From contig QKYT01000386.1 of assembly GCA_003550305.1 (NCBI GenBank), positions 28,473 through 87,645 on the forward strand: a stretch of 59,173 nt of DNA, read 5' to 3'. Source of the DNA: Glomus cerebriforme (taxonomy: Eukaryota; Glomeromycota; Glomeromycetes; Glomerales; Glomeraceae). The notes beneath the pieces were generated by a model that saw nothing but the letters and a program-made list of their open reading frames with translations, was not told the origin of the DNA and ran no database searches. The translations under genes were made by a program, and so were the position numbers. This document shows positions 33,751 to 48,465 of the stretch, piece after piece. Positions within the stretch are counted from its first letter, which is position 1, and each line of letters starts with the position of its first letter.

Positions 33751-36700
33751 AAAAATACTATTTATAATACCCTTTTTTTTCTTTTTATTTAGAAATCCTT
33801 TAAGGATTTAACAGATAAAAAAATGGAAGTAAATCTTACCAATTTACACTTATAGATTTATAATTTCTTTAATAATAAAAAAATGCTCTTAATTTTTATA
33901 TTTTATAATCTATTATTAAAGAATCTACATTCTACTCTCTTAAGTATATTATTAACTCCAATATTACTTCTTATCAACTTTTGAACAGAATTCTTTATCT
34001 TCTTTATCAAGGTATTTTATGAATACATATGAGTTCCAAAATATCATTTTTTAAAAGCTTAAAAAATATCTTATTAGGATCAATTCATATCTGGATTTCA
34101 ATCTAAAATCTCCTATACAAAATTTACCTATAGAAAATTTTACTACTATAGCAACTTAATTGAATTTAATAAATTTAATTACCTGATTAAGAATTATTAA
34201 TCTAAACTTATTCAAATGATGATTAAGGAATTTTTATTTATTAAAAATTATATAGAATAAGAAAAAGTGATGGATAATTATATATTAAAAAAGATTAATC
34301 AGTTAGTAAAAAAAAAATTAAATGCATGCATAATAAAAAATTTTATATATATATTAATGATATTAAGAAAGGTTTTAATAGTTTTAGTTTAAATTTCAGG
34401 ATTAATAATAATAATAGATACTGTATAATTATAGTGTAAATAATTTTAATGATAGAATTAATTATATTAATAATATAGATAGTCATATCTGATATGATAT
34501 TAGATTAAAAGAATAATTGATAAAGCATAAGAAGTAATTTGTATTAAAGAAGTATTCTGTTATTATATTTTACCTTTACAAATTATTATTTTTATATAAT
34601 AAGTTATATTTTTCTAACTTAGAGAATATATTTATAATTTATATGATATATTTATCTAATAAATATTAATACAATAAATATGATTAACTTATCTTAAAAA
34701 AAAAAAGTTTCTTAATTTTAATAATTTTAATTAAATTAATAAAATTCTTAAAAAAATATATCATAATAAATTTTTTTTAATTGAAAAACTCTAAAGATAT
34801 TTATTAAAATTTTATTTATAATATATATAAATTATAAATTTTATTTATTTTTTTTAAAGACAAACAAATGTAATATATTATAAGCTATAACTCAATAAAT
34901 AACAATTAACATTTGCAATATACTCTTTAAATATAAAAAAAAATATCTCTTATCATATATAAAAGAATAAATTCTTAGAATATGATTTTATATTAAAGTT
35001 TTCTTAAATAAAATATGCTTTAAATCTTCTTTAAATTCTAAAAAAAATAAAACTATTCTATCTTTACACAGTTCCTAATAACCTTTATTTCTATTTAAAT
35101 GTTCTTAATATACAATATTAGCAATTTTAATAATGACTAAATTAAGATGATTATTGACACTAATAAAATTCAAAATCTTATTTAAGAATTTTATTATTAA
35201 TATATCTTTATAGTATTTTCTTTTAGTTTTTAATAGTCCTTTATTATAATTTTTTATTATATTACTAAATTTAATTTATTGGTAATAAATTACAGAAATT
35301 TTATTTAAAAATCTTTATCTTAAATATATCTATTATAAAAAAAAAATAAACACTTTGCTATTCTATCTCAAACTTAAGATTTATAAATATATTTTACTAC
35401 TGTTCCTCTATTTTTTTTTTTTTACTTTTTTTTAATTTATCTTAATAATACATTATGTTATCTTAAGAGACTAAATTAGGAATTATTATTTGTAAATAAA
35501 TAATTATAAAAAATAATAATAAGAAAAACTAATTAGATAACATTAATTAACTATAGATTAATTTTAAATACTTCCTATTTTTTGATTATAAATAGATAAA
35601 TTATATTTAAAAGGTTAAAAATATAAAAATGATAGTTTTTTAAGAGAATAAATATCCAAAAACTCACTAGAAATAAAAAACTAAATTATAAAAAAGAAAA
35701 AATTTCCAAACAAATATCAAAGAAAAGTCTCTCTTTTTTTATTTTACTTTTATTTCCTTGCATATATAAAAATCCAGAATAAGTAAAGTTATAGTTTTTT
35801 CTATAAAATCTTTTTAATCTTAACTTTTTCTAATTCTATTTACCCAATAGCTAAAATAAAAACAACTGTTTCAGAAGCTTAGAATGGCCAAATGCACCAG
35901 AATAAAATGTTATTTAAAAAAAATAAATAATAAATTGGTAATATATTTTATAAAAGTTTAAATATAAATAACTTAAATTACTATACTTATACATAAAATA
36001 AAGACAGAAGTATCTTTATTTAGCTTCTAAAACTTTTTGTTTGCCTTTCAGAAAAACTTTGAAGTTGAATTTTTATTTTTTTAAAAAAATAGTTACAAAA
36101 TTATAGAAAAGAGTTACTTTTAGTATATAAAATCTGAAAAAAATTATATATGCATATGTGCATATAAAGCATTTTTTTTGTGCACAATAGTACATATTTT
36201 TATTGATTTTATTAATATTTTTTTTTTAAAAAATTATGTATATTAAATTTTAAAAATTGTGCACATAAAAATTAAAATGTGTACATGAATTTTATACATT
36301 AGTTACTTCTAAATTATAAACCTTATTAATTTTTTTTATCCTAATAATTAAAATGCAACTTATTAATAATTATAATAAATTAACAAATAAGTTATAAAAA
36401 ATAATTATACTAATAAGTATGGCTGAAATTATATATTTATAAATTTTTACAAGATTCTGAATAATATTCATAACTTTACCTTCATTTTTTGTAATAATAC
36501 AAAATTTCATTTTATTATATTTATTCAATAACTTTATTATATAATTTCAATACTTTTATTAAATGAAATTAAATAACTAAATAAATACTTTAAAATTTTT
36601 TTAATAAAAGAAAAACTAAAATTCTTTGATAAAAATATTAAAAAATATTATTAAATAACATCTAATATATAAACATTAATAGTTCTTTTCTTGATCTTAC

Positions 36701-37958
36701 CATTTATTTTATTAATAATAAATGGATGTTATTTCTTTTGATAATCTTTATATTACTATTAATATTGTTAAAAACCATTATATCTATATTAGTTGAGTTT
36801 AATATAAAAGAAAAAGCATTAGCATTAATAATAGATAATGTAATAACAATGATAATAATAAGTCATTTAATTACTAAAAGGCTAGAATATTAAGTAATAA
36901 ATTTAGTATTTAACTATTATTGTTATGCAGTATATATTATCAACTTGGTAACTTAGCAAGAACTTGAATTGATAAATGATGCAATTATAAAAGTATGAGA
37001 ATTAATAAAAAATTAAGGATTCAGTAATCATAAGTAATAAATGTATTAAGTACATGAATATTAATTATCTAAAATCAGGATTAGATGTAAAAACCAAATA
37101 GAATTCAACATAATACAGTATATGGAAAAAATATGAAGCAAAATGCAGATGTTAGTGCAATCAGAAATATGATTAATAGAAATTGAAAAATACAGTAATA
37201 TACTGTAAGTTGACGAAAAAACCAAAAAATTGTAAACACATCTGGTCAGAAAGTATGAGTATTGTTTTCCTATGAAAAATAATTGTCGCAAATTTGATCC
37301 GTTAACGATACTGAGGTAAATGGTTCGCACGATGTACGTGCGCGAGTTTTTTTTTTTTTAGTTAATTACTGATCTAATATTAGACTGTTAGTTTTTAAAA
37401 TTTTCAGTATGAATAAATAGCCAAAAGCACTGCATCAAAATGAAATTAATGAAATTGAAAAATCCAAATATCCTAACCGAAATCCAAAATCAAATTTCCC
37501 ATGATTTCTCAGCAACCTCAAGCTCTGTCGAATTCATAATTAAAATTTGGGTTCGGAATCGAATGAATGAATTGCATTAATTGCATCACAGGCAAGATTT
37601 TTTGATTAATTATTTACATCATTACGTAAAAATTTTGGCTTGAATGGGTGAACCATATTCAAAATCACCGAACACCCAAATATAATGTAAAATGTGTAAT
37701 ATATGAAATAATTTAATTTATAAATAACATTATTTTAATATCTAAGATATGAAAAACTACAATGAATATTTTTTTTTTTTTTTTTTTACAAACCAGTTAA
37801 TACAATAAAAAAAATTAAATACAAAATATAATTAATTGAACTACTTATTGTAGTGTTTTACATTAATTAAATAAAACCCCTAAATATTGACTTTTTTTCT
37901 TTTTTATCTATTGATTGTATATTTTATAATATTTTGTAATAAATATCTTACAACGCTT
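33751..37958. other. A+T-rich desert, then 3' flank of the Rac gene
   Basis: No supported gene. TGTGCACAAT and ATTGTGCACA form a small inverted pair at about 36,180-36,265. From 37,240 the composition becomes more balanced, marking the edge of the gene island. A long T run lies at 37,771-37,788. Confidence 0.55.
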
Positions 37959-39126
<1,168 letters not shown>

Positions 39127-40635
39127 TTTCAAAAATTTAAAAGTATTTCTTTTTTTTTTTTATTCAAGACAAAAAAAATTTATTCGAAAGAACGAACAAA
39201 AAATTTTTTTGGCAACCCTTAATATACGTAATTTATTTAGTTTGAACAAAATAAGTAAAACGCTAATGTACACAATATAAGTGAGTACAACATTAAAATT
39301 TGTAAATCAATTAAAACGAAATGGATACAATAACAAAGAATTTTAATTACAACATTGGGATTTTTTTTAAATTTGCCGAAAATTACCTGTACTTGTTTGA
39401 TATTTTCAGAGATTAAGAGAACGTTTAGTCTTTGTGTAACTTTTGTTTTTACTTTTCTAGCCAATAAATTTCAACTTCTTACCATCGTATTTTTCAAATT
39501 TTTCTTCTCAGTTTCATTGTAATTGAAATTTTACGATTTGTTATGCAGGAGATTGGTTAGTGTTACAAATGTTTGAATATAACGACTGAAACTTTACCGA
39601 TTAACATGTCAATGAATATTCCGCAGTACGAACCCGCAGTAAACAATATAATTTTACGCCTTCCGACAATCCTTAATAATTAAAAATTATTTACGAAACC
39701 TTTTTGAATCAAATGTATTATTATTCAATTAATAATAGTTAAAAGATAAGATAATAAGCATTTTAACTTGATAATATCTATTTAAAACAAATATAAACAC
39801 CTTATTGTGATTTGATTGTTTTAGTTACCTAATAATAAACTGTCAAATAGTTGGGCGTCAAATATTTGTGGCAGAAATTACAGTTAGCGGATTTTTTATG
39901 CGGCATAATTTCCTCGCGATTTTTTTATTTAACTAAACGATCGGTCCAATGACAGAAACTAAAGCGAAACTTGTCTAATGCGTGGCAATAAACAAAATGT
40001 AATTATCAAGATAGCTCACATAAATGATCGTAAAATTTGTTTACGTTTATAAATTTTATAAATAATAATTTATATGGAAATCTTTTGATTGGTTCAATTT
40101 ATTTATGTTTAATGATAAATTTAAAATTTTTTACGAAATTTAAAGATAAATTTCTTCTTTGTTTTATCTGATTAATAATTCATTATCTGTTTTCTAATTC
40201 TATCAATTAGAAATGATTGGTTTCTTCCCTAAACCTATCTGCTATCTTTTTTACACCATGTTACAATTCCATAATTCCGGCGACCAGTATGGTTTTGTAT
40301 TACAAATATATTGAATTTTTGATCAATTCGTAAATCTAATCAAAGAATGTCATGGTAAATGTTTAAATTATGTGGTACAAATTTGCTATCATTTACTTTG
40401 ACTTTTATTTTTCTAAATTTTTATTCTTGATTGCACTATTTTCAAAGAACTCTTTTATATCAATTTGGTGGTAAACAACTATTTAACATTCCGCATAATT
40501 CATTATATGCAATTGTATGCATTAGCTTATAATGCAATATCAACTACGTTTTTATACAATAATTCTTGATTATTACTAGTTAATTCATTTGAATTTACTG
40601 TAATTTGATAAATTATAATGAATTTGGTATCTTAG

Positions 40636-40829
40636 TTACATTATAACAATGGAGATGCATCATCAATCTTTCGTGGTTTAAATGAACAAATGCGTGATAC
40701 ACCTAAAGATTTTTTTTTGATGGTAATATTCAGCAAAAAAAATTTAAAGATTCATCTCATGTCTGAGTCTATAGAAAAGGAATATCTGTATCATTCTCCA
40801 TGGTTATTGATTTTTTTTTTTAAAAAATG
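40636..40829 (+). CDS. Possible internal exon, unknown
   Basis: After an acceptor-like TATCTTAG the plus strand is open to a TGA at 40829. The first 35 codons have natural composition (YNNGDASSIFRGLNEQMRDT, then PKDFFLM) before a GTAATA that could be a donor. No partner exon was found upstream or downstream, so it may be a gene fragment. I do not recognise it. Confidence 0.25.
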
Positions 40830-40938
40830 AGAGAAGAATTTACTTAAATCAGTAATAACACAGTCAAAACATTCAGACGTATGAGCATTGACATTAACAA
40901 TAATTTTAAAAAATAAAAATAATTATAAATAATTTACC

Positions 40939-41187
40939 TTATTTCTTGAAGATATAAATCCTTCTTGATTTGAACAATCTACAGGTTTGGGTAGATTTGA
41001 TAAATTGAAAAGACGACTTGTGTAATGTGTGTCTCGAATAATTGTGATTTTGATTTTGATTTTGTGATTGGAGTAAAATTATATGATAATTCATATAGAT
41101 TTCTTTTAATTCATATTCAGATTTTCTGGATTTACATTCCAACATCTTTGAATTAATTTTTTTAGAGACTGGTGTTTCTTCTCTCAT
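40939..41187 (-). CDS. Possible small ORF, unknown
   Basis: An ATG-started frame of 82 codons is rich in Lys, Ser, Gln and Asn (MREETPVSKKINSKMLECKS, SQNQNQNHN). No domain is recognised. The GATTTTGATTTTGATTTTG run that gives QNQNQN is a simple repeat. It could be a small disordered protein or chance. Confidence 0.2.
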   Translation of the reverse strand: MREETPVSKKINSKMLECKSRKSEYELKEIYMNYHIILLQSQNQNQNHNYSRHTLHKSSFQFIKSTQTCRLFKSRRIYIFKK

Positions 41188-42463
41188 TTTTGGACGTCAA
41201 ATATCTTAATGATCACGTGATTCATCATTAAATGGAGGAATTATAGGAATTATTGTTGTAACTGAAATTGATTATTGACTTTTATCTGAATTCAACAGCT
41301 TTATACTTTAACTGGTAAATTGTAATAGTTTACCTTCAATACGGAACGATTTTTTTTATTCACAACATTACTATTAAACGCTATTAGTTGCTATACGTTT
41401 TTTACACAGATTATCGCATAATTTATCAAACCTTTACTGCACAAGAATATTATTTTGATGAATTTGTTATTCCTAGGAAGTTCGAGAAATAGACGAAGGA
41501 ATTCGTGAACCGTATTTATGAAATAAAAACAAGCAAAGCATTTATGTATATACTGTATGTATATATGTACTGTATATAGCCATGAGCTTCGCTGATAAGC
41601 CACGTGCATATTTTAAAATCTGCAGAATAATACTTTGATCCAATTTTTCATTTCTATAAACACGCATTGACGCATATCTGACCGCTCCCACTTTAGCTAA
41701 CATAGTCCGAAAATATAGAATGAATGAATTTTTACGGAAGATGACAGAGACGAATTTGGGAAATATTCATGGAAAATCCGGGAATCGAGATAGTGAAATA
41801 TTTTAATCAAGATCCGTATAGATTCTGCGATATTATTTGTTGTAATATAGTTTTTAATGGTACCAATTTGTGTTATCATGGACTTATAACTTCTCCATTT
41901 CCAAAATAGTTGTTATGTTTTGTGAAATTGAAATTTGCTTGTAATTATTTTCGAATTGTATTGTTAATATTTTTTAATGAAAAACGCGATTTTTCTTTCT
42001 AGAAAAAGGAATTTGATAGAACCTACCTAAAGTACTTAAAATTCGAATTAAAAAAAAAAACAGAATTTATTTGTTCTAAAATATTTAATTTCTTTCAGAT
42101 TCAGATGAAGAAATAGAGTGAAAATCAACATGTTGGAGAAAAAGATTTATACTTTTATTTATATCCTTGTGCAATCTTATTCCTCAAATTAATGAATTAA
42201 AGTTACTGTCTTTTCAATTTGGGAATAAATGTTATTTAACTTATCTAAGATTATTTCTTTAGTTATTGAAAGCTCCGAGAAAAAATAATTTTTGAGCCAT
42301 ATTTTGTATAAATAAAATTATATTTGCTCAATTACAAACTGATTTATTTATGTAAGTAAAATTTACATGTACTCTATAATCAGCGTTGAACAATAAATAC
42401 TATAAATATAATAAATAAAAATTACGATAAGAAAAAAATTTATAAAGAAATATTATTAATACA

Positions 42464-43644
42464 TTATTGGATCTTACAGGGCGGAGTCGGTCGTAATTCT
42501 ATTCTAGTATCAAATCTCTCTTGATTGATTTGATATTTAGAGCGAGTATATTTACGATTATTTTCGGCTTTTTGAATACAACTTTCTATATGTTTCTTAT
42601 TCCGATTTTTCTCAGCTAGTCGAGTTCTATTTTCTGTAGGATTCTTATGAGATGAACTTGAAAATTTCGTTTTTGCTTCGTTTTTAAGTTCTTCATACAA
42701 CCAAAAAGAACGATTCCACCTTTTTCCATCAATTTGCCCAGATCGATTTATTCCCAGAACACACATATTAACAAAATGTTCACAATTATTTTCCGTTATA
42801 GTATATTTTCCCTTTCCATGACTTATGGTCACCGCTTCAGCAATGTCTTCAATTATAACATCTTTTTTTTTAAAAGAAATTTTTGGATGATGACGAGTTA
42901 ATTTACCGGAACCTCCCAAAATGGATGAAGAACTTGAAGTGAAAAATGAGAGGAAAGAAAAGAAGGAGGCAGGTTTAGGTTTATAAAATTTATGCCAAGA
43001 TTCACATATAGTTCCTTCTTCTTTGCCAGTAAGATGAACGACCATTTCATTACCTAAATAGATAGCAAAATGACGCAATCCCGTCATCCCAATTGGTCTT
43101 GAAACGATATCCAAAGGTAGTAAATAATTATCAGGATTATTAATAGCTTCTGAAGGTAATTCGGTTTGTGAAACTGAGAAATCAATAATATCTTTAATAG
43201 AAATTTCAGAATTAGACATTACAGCGAGAATAGGATTTTCACTGTGTATTTTTTTTTCTAATTTCCTAGTTTTATTTTTTATCCCATAGCCTGGAAATTT
43301 TCTTATAAGCAAGTCATCTTCTATGCTTTCCACATAAGAAGGTCGATAAACAATTGCCCAACTATCATTATTGATATCAGTCAATAACGCACAAATGTAA
43401 TTAGACGCATCAGGCTTACAGGAGTGAAAAAAATGATTTTTTTAATCGCATATGTAATTTTATCTTTTATTTCTGTTTCTTTTGCTTTTTTTTCACAAAA
43501 AAGTAAGAGCCTCAAATCAAATACTTGTAATTCATATTGATTATTCTTCTTAACCCCCATAATATTCAACGTATTTTTCTCAGAATCAGTAAAATCTTCG
43601 GAAAGCTTTTTGGTAGTCTTAGCAGTTTTTCTTTTTCTATTCAT
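42464..43644 (-). CDS. LRAT-domain protein (acyltransferase/phospholipase fold)
   Basis: The main exon is 43414-42464 (316 codons plus stop). It starts after TTTTTTTCACTCCTGTAAG and begins PDASNYICALLTD. An upstream exon from ATG 43644 (MNRKRKTAKTTKK...) fits in phase through a CAA|GTATTT donor at 43525/43524, giving about 356 residues; that first exon is less certain. The LRAT core is clear: GLRHFAIYLGNEMVVHLTG holds the two His, and TENNCEHFVNM holds the nucleophile Cys (codon 42784-42782) in the family's NCEHF motif. LRAT/HRASLS proteins are thiol enzymes that move or remove acyl chains on phospholipids, so lipid remodelling is the likely role. Between the His pair and the Cys sits a Phe/Ser-rich insert (FFSFLSFFTSSSSS). 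The C-terminal 80 residues are basic and polar. No signal peptide seen. The TTG within exon 2 is not the start. Confidence 0.75.
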
Positions 43645-46496
43645 GATTATATTTTAAATCTTTACTGTGAGTCAGGAAAGCGTGGTAAAATTGAAATAAT
43701 GATTTTATATTTAATATTGTGTTATTGTTTACAGATTTGGCAAGTTACCTAGATCATGTTATTAGTATCGCTTAAAAACCAATAGAGATTTTGAATGAGA
43801 GTTTCACAACTTTTATTGCATGCGATAAACAATAGGTAAAATAACGTCCGTCATATGCGGCGTGGTAATAATTTGACGACTTCTCCTGCGTAGCCATAAA
43901 GAAATGTCAAGAATTATAGATTCGGCTGGAATTAAGCATGCAGATAAGGTGACGAGTGTATTTTTTTCACTACTTAAGTTCCCGAATACTTATTAAAAAA
44001 TGAAACGCCATGACGAAAAATATACACGTGATTTTTCGTGACAGGATACGCATAATTTGACCATTAAGAAAACTGAATCTATCCGAATTTTAATTTTTTA
44101 AAAACGTTTTTCTTTGTAGAATTGTCATTATCATTTTTACAAAGATTTTGGTTTCTGTTTTGATATTATTTAGTTGCACATACAGTATATATGAGATATT
44201 CCCATTTCATGCAAATTCTTTTTTTTTTTTTTTTTGTCAACAATCATTTTTAATATATAAATTTTTTGGTCTTTAGACATCAAAAGAATCAATAAAAAAA
44301 AAAAGTTAAATTCAGATCTTCTCAAGTATATGATTTCATTTTCATTTTCATTTTTTTTTTACTTTCCAAAATGCCATAATATGCATAATAAATTTTAAAG
44401 TTTTTGAGATTTATCTGTTAAAGATCGAAGCAAGCATAAAATTCCTTGATTAGATTTAAAATTTTATTTGTCAACAAAAATAATATGTTATTTTATAACA
44501 ATATAAATTTAAATTATTGAACTATTTTACTCTAAAAAATAAAAATTAAAAATTAAATTATTTAAATTATTATAAGAACTTTGATAAAACATTTATTATG
44601 TAAAATCTAAAAAATGTACATGTACAGTATTTCGTTATAAACACAACCGCAGCTGAACTACGCATTATTTATTTATTTAAAGGTTGAATTACTGTATTTT
44701 CAATACATTTAATATTCGAACGGAAACATTAATTTTATTATGATTGATAATCTAAGTATTAGTTTATGCTGCGATCAGTAGGGCATATGAATTAGTGGAC
44801 TACGATGTACAGTAAAACCTTTTTTCTAAAAAAAAATTTTTAAAATTTTAAAAGTATTTCATAGCAAGGCTTATAGTTTCAACATTCCTAGTAGTGGTAA
44901 GTATTAATTGTCAAACTCGAATTATAAAATTTACTGATTATTCTCTTTTACCTTTTTTTTTAGTTACTAGTTTCAATAATTCAAGTAATAAAATATATTA
45001 AATCATGTAAGTTTTTTATAGTAAACACTTAAACCTTTTTTAAAACTATATTTTCGAGAACCAATTAATCTGTAACGAATGTAATCAATTTTTTTAAATA
45101 TAAACAATTTAAATAAATATTTGTTTTTATAGATATTCAAGATAATAATTACATTTAAATAAATAAGATGGTATAGTTAATTTAATAATTTCTAATTTGT
45201 TCTTTTTCGTTTTATAGATATGGACTGTGGAGGACATGAGGATTAATTAGAAATTCCTTATGGTAACTAAAATCATTAAACAACATATTTGCGATACAGT
45301 ACAGTATATATATAAAAAATACGTCAAAATTCGTCTCAAATGCCCAGAAAAAGAACAAATTCTAGCGCAAATAACAATAATTCACAATCTAATCCAAGAA
45401 AAAAATATAATAGATCGAAAGCTGTATGTGATTGCAGCAAAGCGGATTGCTTATTAGTTTGTAATTTGAATCATTTATCTATTCATTTATTTTTTGTATT
45501 TTTGTATTATAATGTATTATAACTTATATACAGTATATATAAATTATTATAATTAAATTTTCAATTTAATAAATCATGATTGATTTGATTTTCTTTATAA
45601 TTATTTCTTTTTATAGATCGAAACCACCAATCTGAAAAAAAAAGATCAATTCTAAAAAATGTGCCAGATAAATATCATTTTTTAAAAAAATGAATTTCTT
45701 AATTCTTACAAATTCTCTCAATGAGCAGCGTACCTTTTGTTATAATACACAGAAAATCAATAGTTATCCCCTAGATAATGGGCAAAGTAATACGTAAAAC
45801 TATTATTCATTTTGGACTGGTATCAAAACCTTTGCCTAAAAATTGTATAATTTCTATAGAATGTTCAATTCTAGGTTTGCTCTTCAGCTTCTGTTTTGAC
45901 TGAATGTTCTACCACTTATTTTGAATTTCGAAATAGAATTTGAACCGAATCATATGTATAACTATATGTTTTCGATTCATAGGAAACAAATTTGTGATCT
46001 TTGATTAAGACTGTAATAAATGTAATCTTTCATAGATATCGTCAAATCATAAGGAGTTTATAAATGTTTATCCCAGCAATAGGCAGATATAATATAAGTC
46101 TTGTTGAATTATATTTCTAAGTGAAACGTTTTTATCTGAATATGTCATGCAGAATTAAGCAAGCAAAATTCTATACATTTCTAATTGGTAAAATAATTAC
46201 AAAAGTTAAAATATATATTCATACAGATGTTAATTTTCTGAATTTTCAAATTTAGGAACATTTAACCTAATTATCCTGTACCTAAAATACTACTTTACTC
46301 AGAAATTTGAGAATCATCATTCATTCGTTTTCGTAATAAAAGTTTGTGAGATAAAAATCTTTTTCACCTTATCAAGATAACTCGGAAAAAATTTTGTTAT
46401 TAAATAAGCTACAAAGTGCCAGCTATACATCATGACATTCTAACATTTGATTCTCTTTTTTTTCTCTTTTGATCCTTAATTGAAGGGTCGATAACT
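43645..46496. other. Intergenic between LRAT and LamG genes
   Basis: Mostly non-coding with moderate A+T. It includes a TTCATTTTCATTTTCATTTT run at 44,336. One possible family-gene exon lies at 45340-45522. Confidence 0.5.
45340..45522 (+). pseudogene. Exon fragment with basic N-terminus and Cys-x-Cys
   Basis: ATG 45340 opens MPRKRTNSSANNNNSQSNPR followed by KKYNRSKAVCDCSKADC. The basic start and the C-D-C-S-K motif recall the beginning of a transposon-associated Rhizophagus protein family with a zinc-binding Cys cluster. After about 40 codons the composition turns hydrophobic and the frame stops, so the exon probably ended near 45455 or the gene is broken here. A further stretch after TTTTTATAG at 45617 (NHQSEKKRSILKNVPDKYHF) might be the next exon. 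Confidence 0.35.
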
Positions 46497-47280
46497 CTAA
46501 AATTTAAAAAAATTTTGTATTTGTAAACAAATTGAAAAGAGGAATAGAAGATATGTAAAGGTCTGAATATGTTTCACCGAATAATTTTTCATCACCTCCT
46601 CGGCAGATAGACGCCAGTTAAAATAGCGAAAATCACTATTTAATGAAAATAATCATTTAATGATAATTTGTGTTTTTCTGACTATGAAACTTCGTTATAC
46701 CTGATTTCGCCATTAATCCCGCGTCCAATAGACAATGGTCCATCATTGAATATAACTTTATGAATTTGAACATTTAGGATGCTATAAAATCCGGTCCATT
46801 TACCGTTTATATAGATATCTAGTCTCTTTTCAGAATCAGAAAGTGTGTAAGTTAGATGATACCATTTGTTTAGCAAAAGTCCGTCACCAATCTCATCAAT
46901 CCCTGCGTTACAATTCCAGTTTCCCGTAAAACGGGCATGCAATTTGGATGTGTTTGCTTTTAGGTAGAGCCCAGGCGTACGGATAAGAGATTCGGGACCT
47001 AAATGTATGAGTATATTGAAAGAGGGTCAATTTAAATAGGATTCTAAAGAAATTAGTTAAATAAACTTACTGATCAGAGCATAACAAAATTGAATCTACC
47101 TTTATGAAAAATAGTGGACCAATCGGAAGCATGACTCTTAAGTTTCAGTCGCAGAGTTACTGACAATTCGTCGTCCACCTCGGGCAATTCAGCATGTTGC
47201 ACGACGATTGGATTCTTCAAATTCAACGTAATTGGCTCTGAAATAATCTCATGGAACTCATTTATAGCAAATTTCTTCAT
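46497..47280 (-). CDS. LamG-like jelly-roll domain protein, tandem copy A
   Basis: Three exons, 47280-47100, 46998-46701 and 46635-46497, join with matching phases (205 residues plus stop). The fold signature is visible in order: LRLKLKSHASDWSTIFHKG, LIRTPGLYL, LHARFTGNWNCNAGI, LLLNKWYHLTYTLSD, RLDIYINGKWTGF, VIFNDGPLSIGRG, NGEI and RYFNWRLSAEEVMKNY. This strand pattern matches the concanavalin A-like Laminin_G_3 fold, which in fungi is found in carbohydrate- or protein-binding modules. There is no signal peptide or membrane segment, so it is probably intracellular or a free domain. The last 30 residues are hydrophobic (FTYLLFLFSICLQIQNF) and differ completely from copy B; an unseen further intron after KNYS is possible. 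Copy B lies 1.2 kb upstream. Confidence 0.75.
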
Positions 47281-48465
47281 TTTCTCGACAGAAAATTAAA
47301 CAGTATTGAATGGTTACATATTGCTTTTTATATTAATCAAATGCATATTGTAGTTACACCGAGCAAAAAAACAATAGATAAGTTCAATCATTGTTCTCAA
47401 TTTATTGAAGAACAAATATTCTATAAAGATTTCACCAAAAAATATTCAACATAATTTAAAGTGCTTGCAAATTTACAACTAGAGAACGAGAACAAGAACA
47501 AACTATTCACTAAATTCTTGTTCAAATATTTAATATCATCAGATAATATTCTAATGAATAATAAAATCAAATATTAAATGTTTTCATTTTATTTAAAAAA
47601 GATTTAATGGCACGATTACTGCCAATCTTATAAATGAAAACATGATTTAATCATTCATGATCATTGATATTTTATTTGCATTATTTTATTTACGTTCTTT
47701 AAGGTATAAGAATGTTTGTAAAATTTATTATGAAATAATATTTCAAAATAGTAGATATTTATTATTGAGCTTTGTAAGAAAGCTTTAATCTAATGATTCT
47801 CGTACAGTATTAAATGTGAAAAATGAAGGAATATTTGGGAAGAAAATTGTGAATTATGAAGGTCTTGTATAGTATATCTGTAATAGGAAGGTAAATGTTA
47901 GGGATACATATAATGATTATGAAAATAAGGCATAAAAGTAGAATGGTATTGTTATATACGATATCAAATCTTCTAATTTCAGTATCATTTTTATAACAAA
48001 TTTTCAGATATGTATTTTTTTGGCTTGTTAGCATATTACCTTACTTGAAAGACAATTAAAATTAAAGAAATATATCAATCAAATTAATATCAGGTTCTGC
48101 TTTTAGATTTGTTATTCCAGTTTTTAATCTTCTGATTTCGGGTTATCTACAAATAAGTAACCTTTCAAACCCAATAATTAAATTATTTTGGCTATTATCT
48201 TTATTAGCTTTTAAGAATATTTTAAAAATGAAATCAGAATGCAATTATTTTAATTTGTAAGAACATTCACAGTACCTAGAAAGAGAATTAAATATATTTT
48301 TAGATTATTAAAAATTAAATTGCATTTTAAGCTCACTTATTAATACAACGAGCTAGCGTGCATCATATATAATGACATTTTTTTTATAACTTAACGCCTA
48401 TTCCTCTTTTTTTGAAAGGTCGATGATTCTAAAATTTTGAAATTTGCAAAAGATAATGGATATCA
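47281..48465. other. Spacer between the two LamG-like genes
   Basis: About 1.2 kb without a supported gene. The open frames here (47251-47454 plus, 47810-48034 minus) have no recognised content. It should contain the promoter of copy A and the terminator of copy B. Confidence 0.55.

Larger units (their letters stand above)
39127..42463. other. Rac upstream region with possible short exons
   Basis: Composition is more balanced than in the deserts. Apart from the two weak candidates at 40636 and 40939 I found no gene. The short minus-strand frames at 39237-39464, 41391-41609 and 41697-41879 have no recognised content. Confidence 0.45.

Noticed and set aside
41530..41585. TATACTGTATGTATATATGTACTGTATATA as an element end
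   Set aside because: Alternating TATA/TGTA microsatellite without a matching inverted end or target duplication.
42464..43384. Start of the LRAT protein at the TTG at 43384
   Set aside because: TTG is not a normal start in fungi, and the frame continues upstream to a good splice acceptor at 43415, adding a natural-looking PDASNYICAL.
47810..48034. Hydrophobic ORF resembling a membrane protein between the LamG genes
   Set aside because: Composition is what A+T-rich non-coding DNA gives on the minus strand; no motif or splice context.
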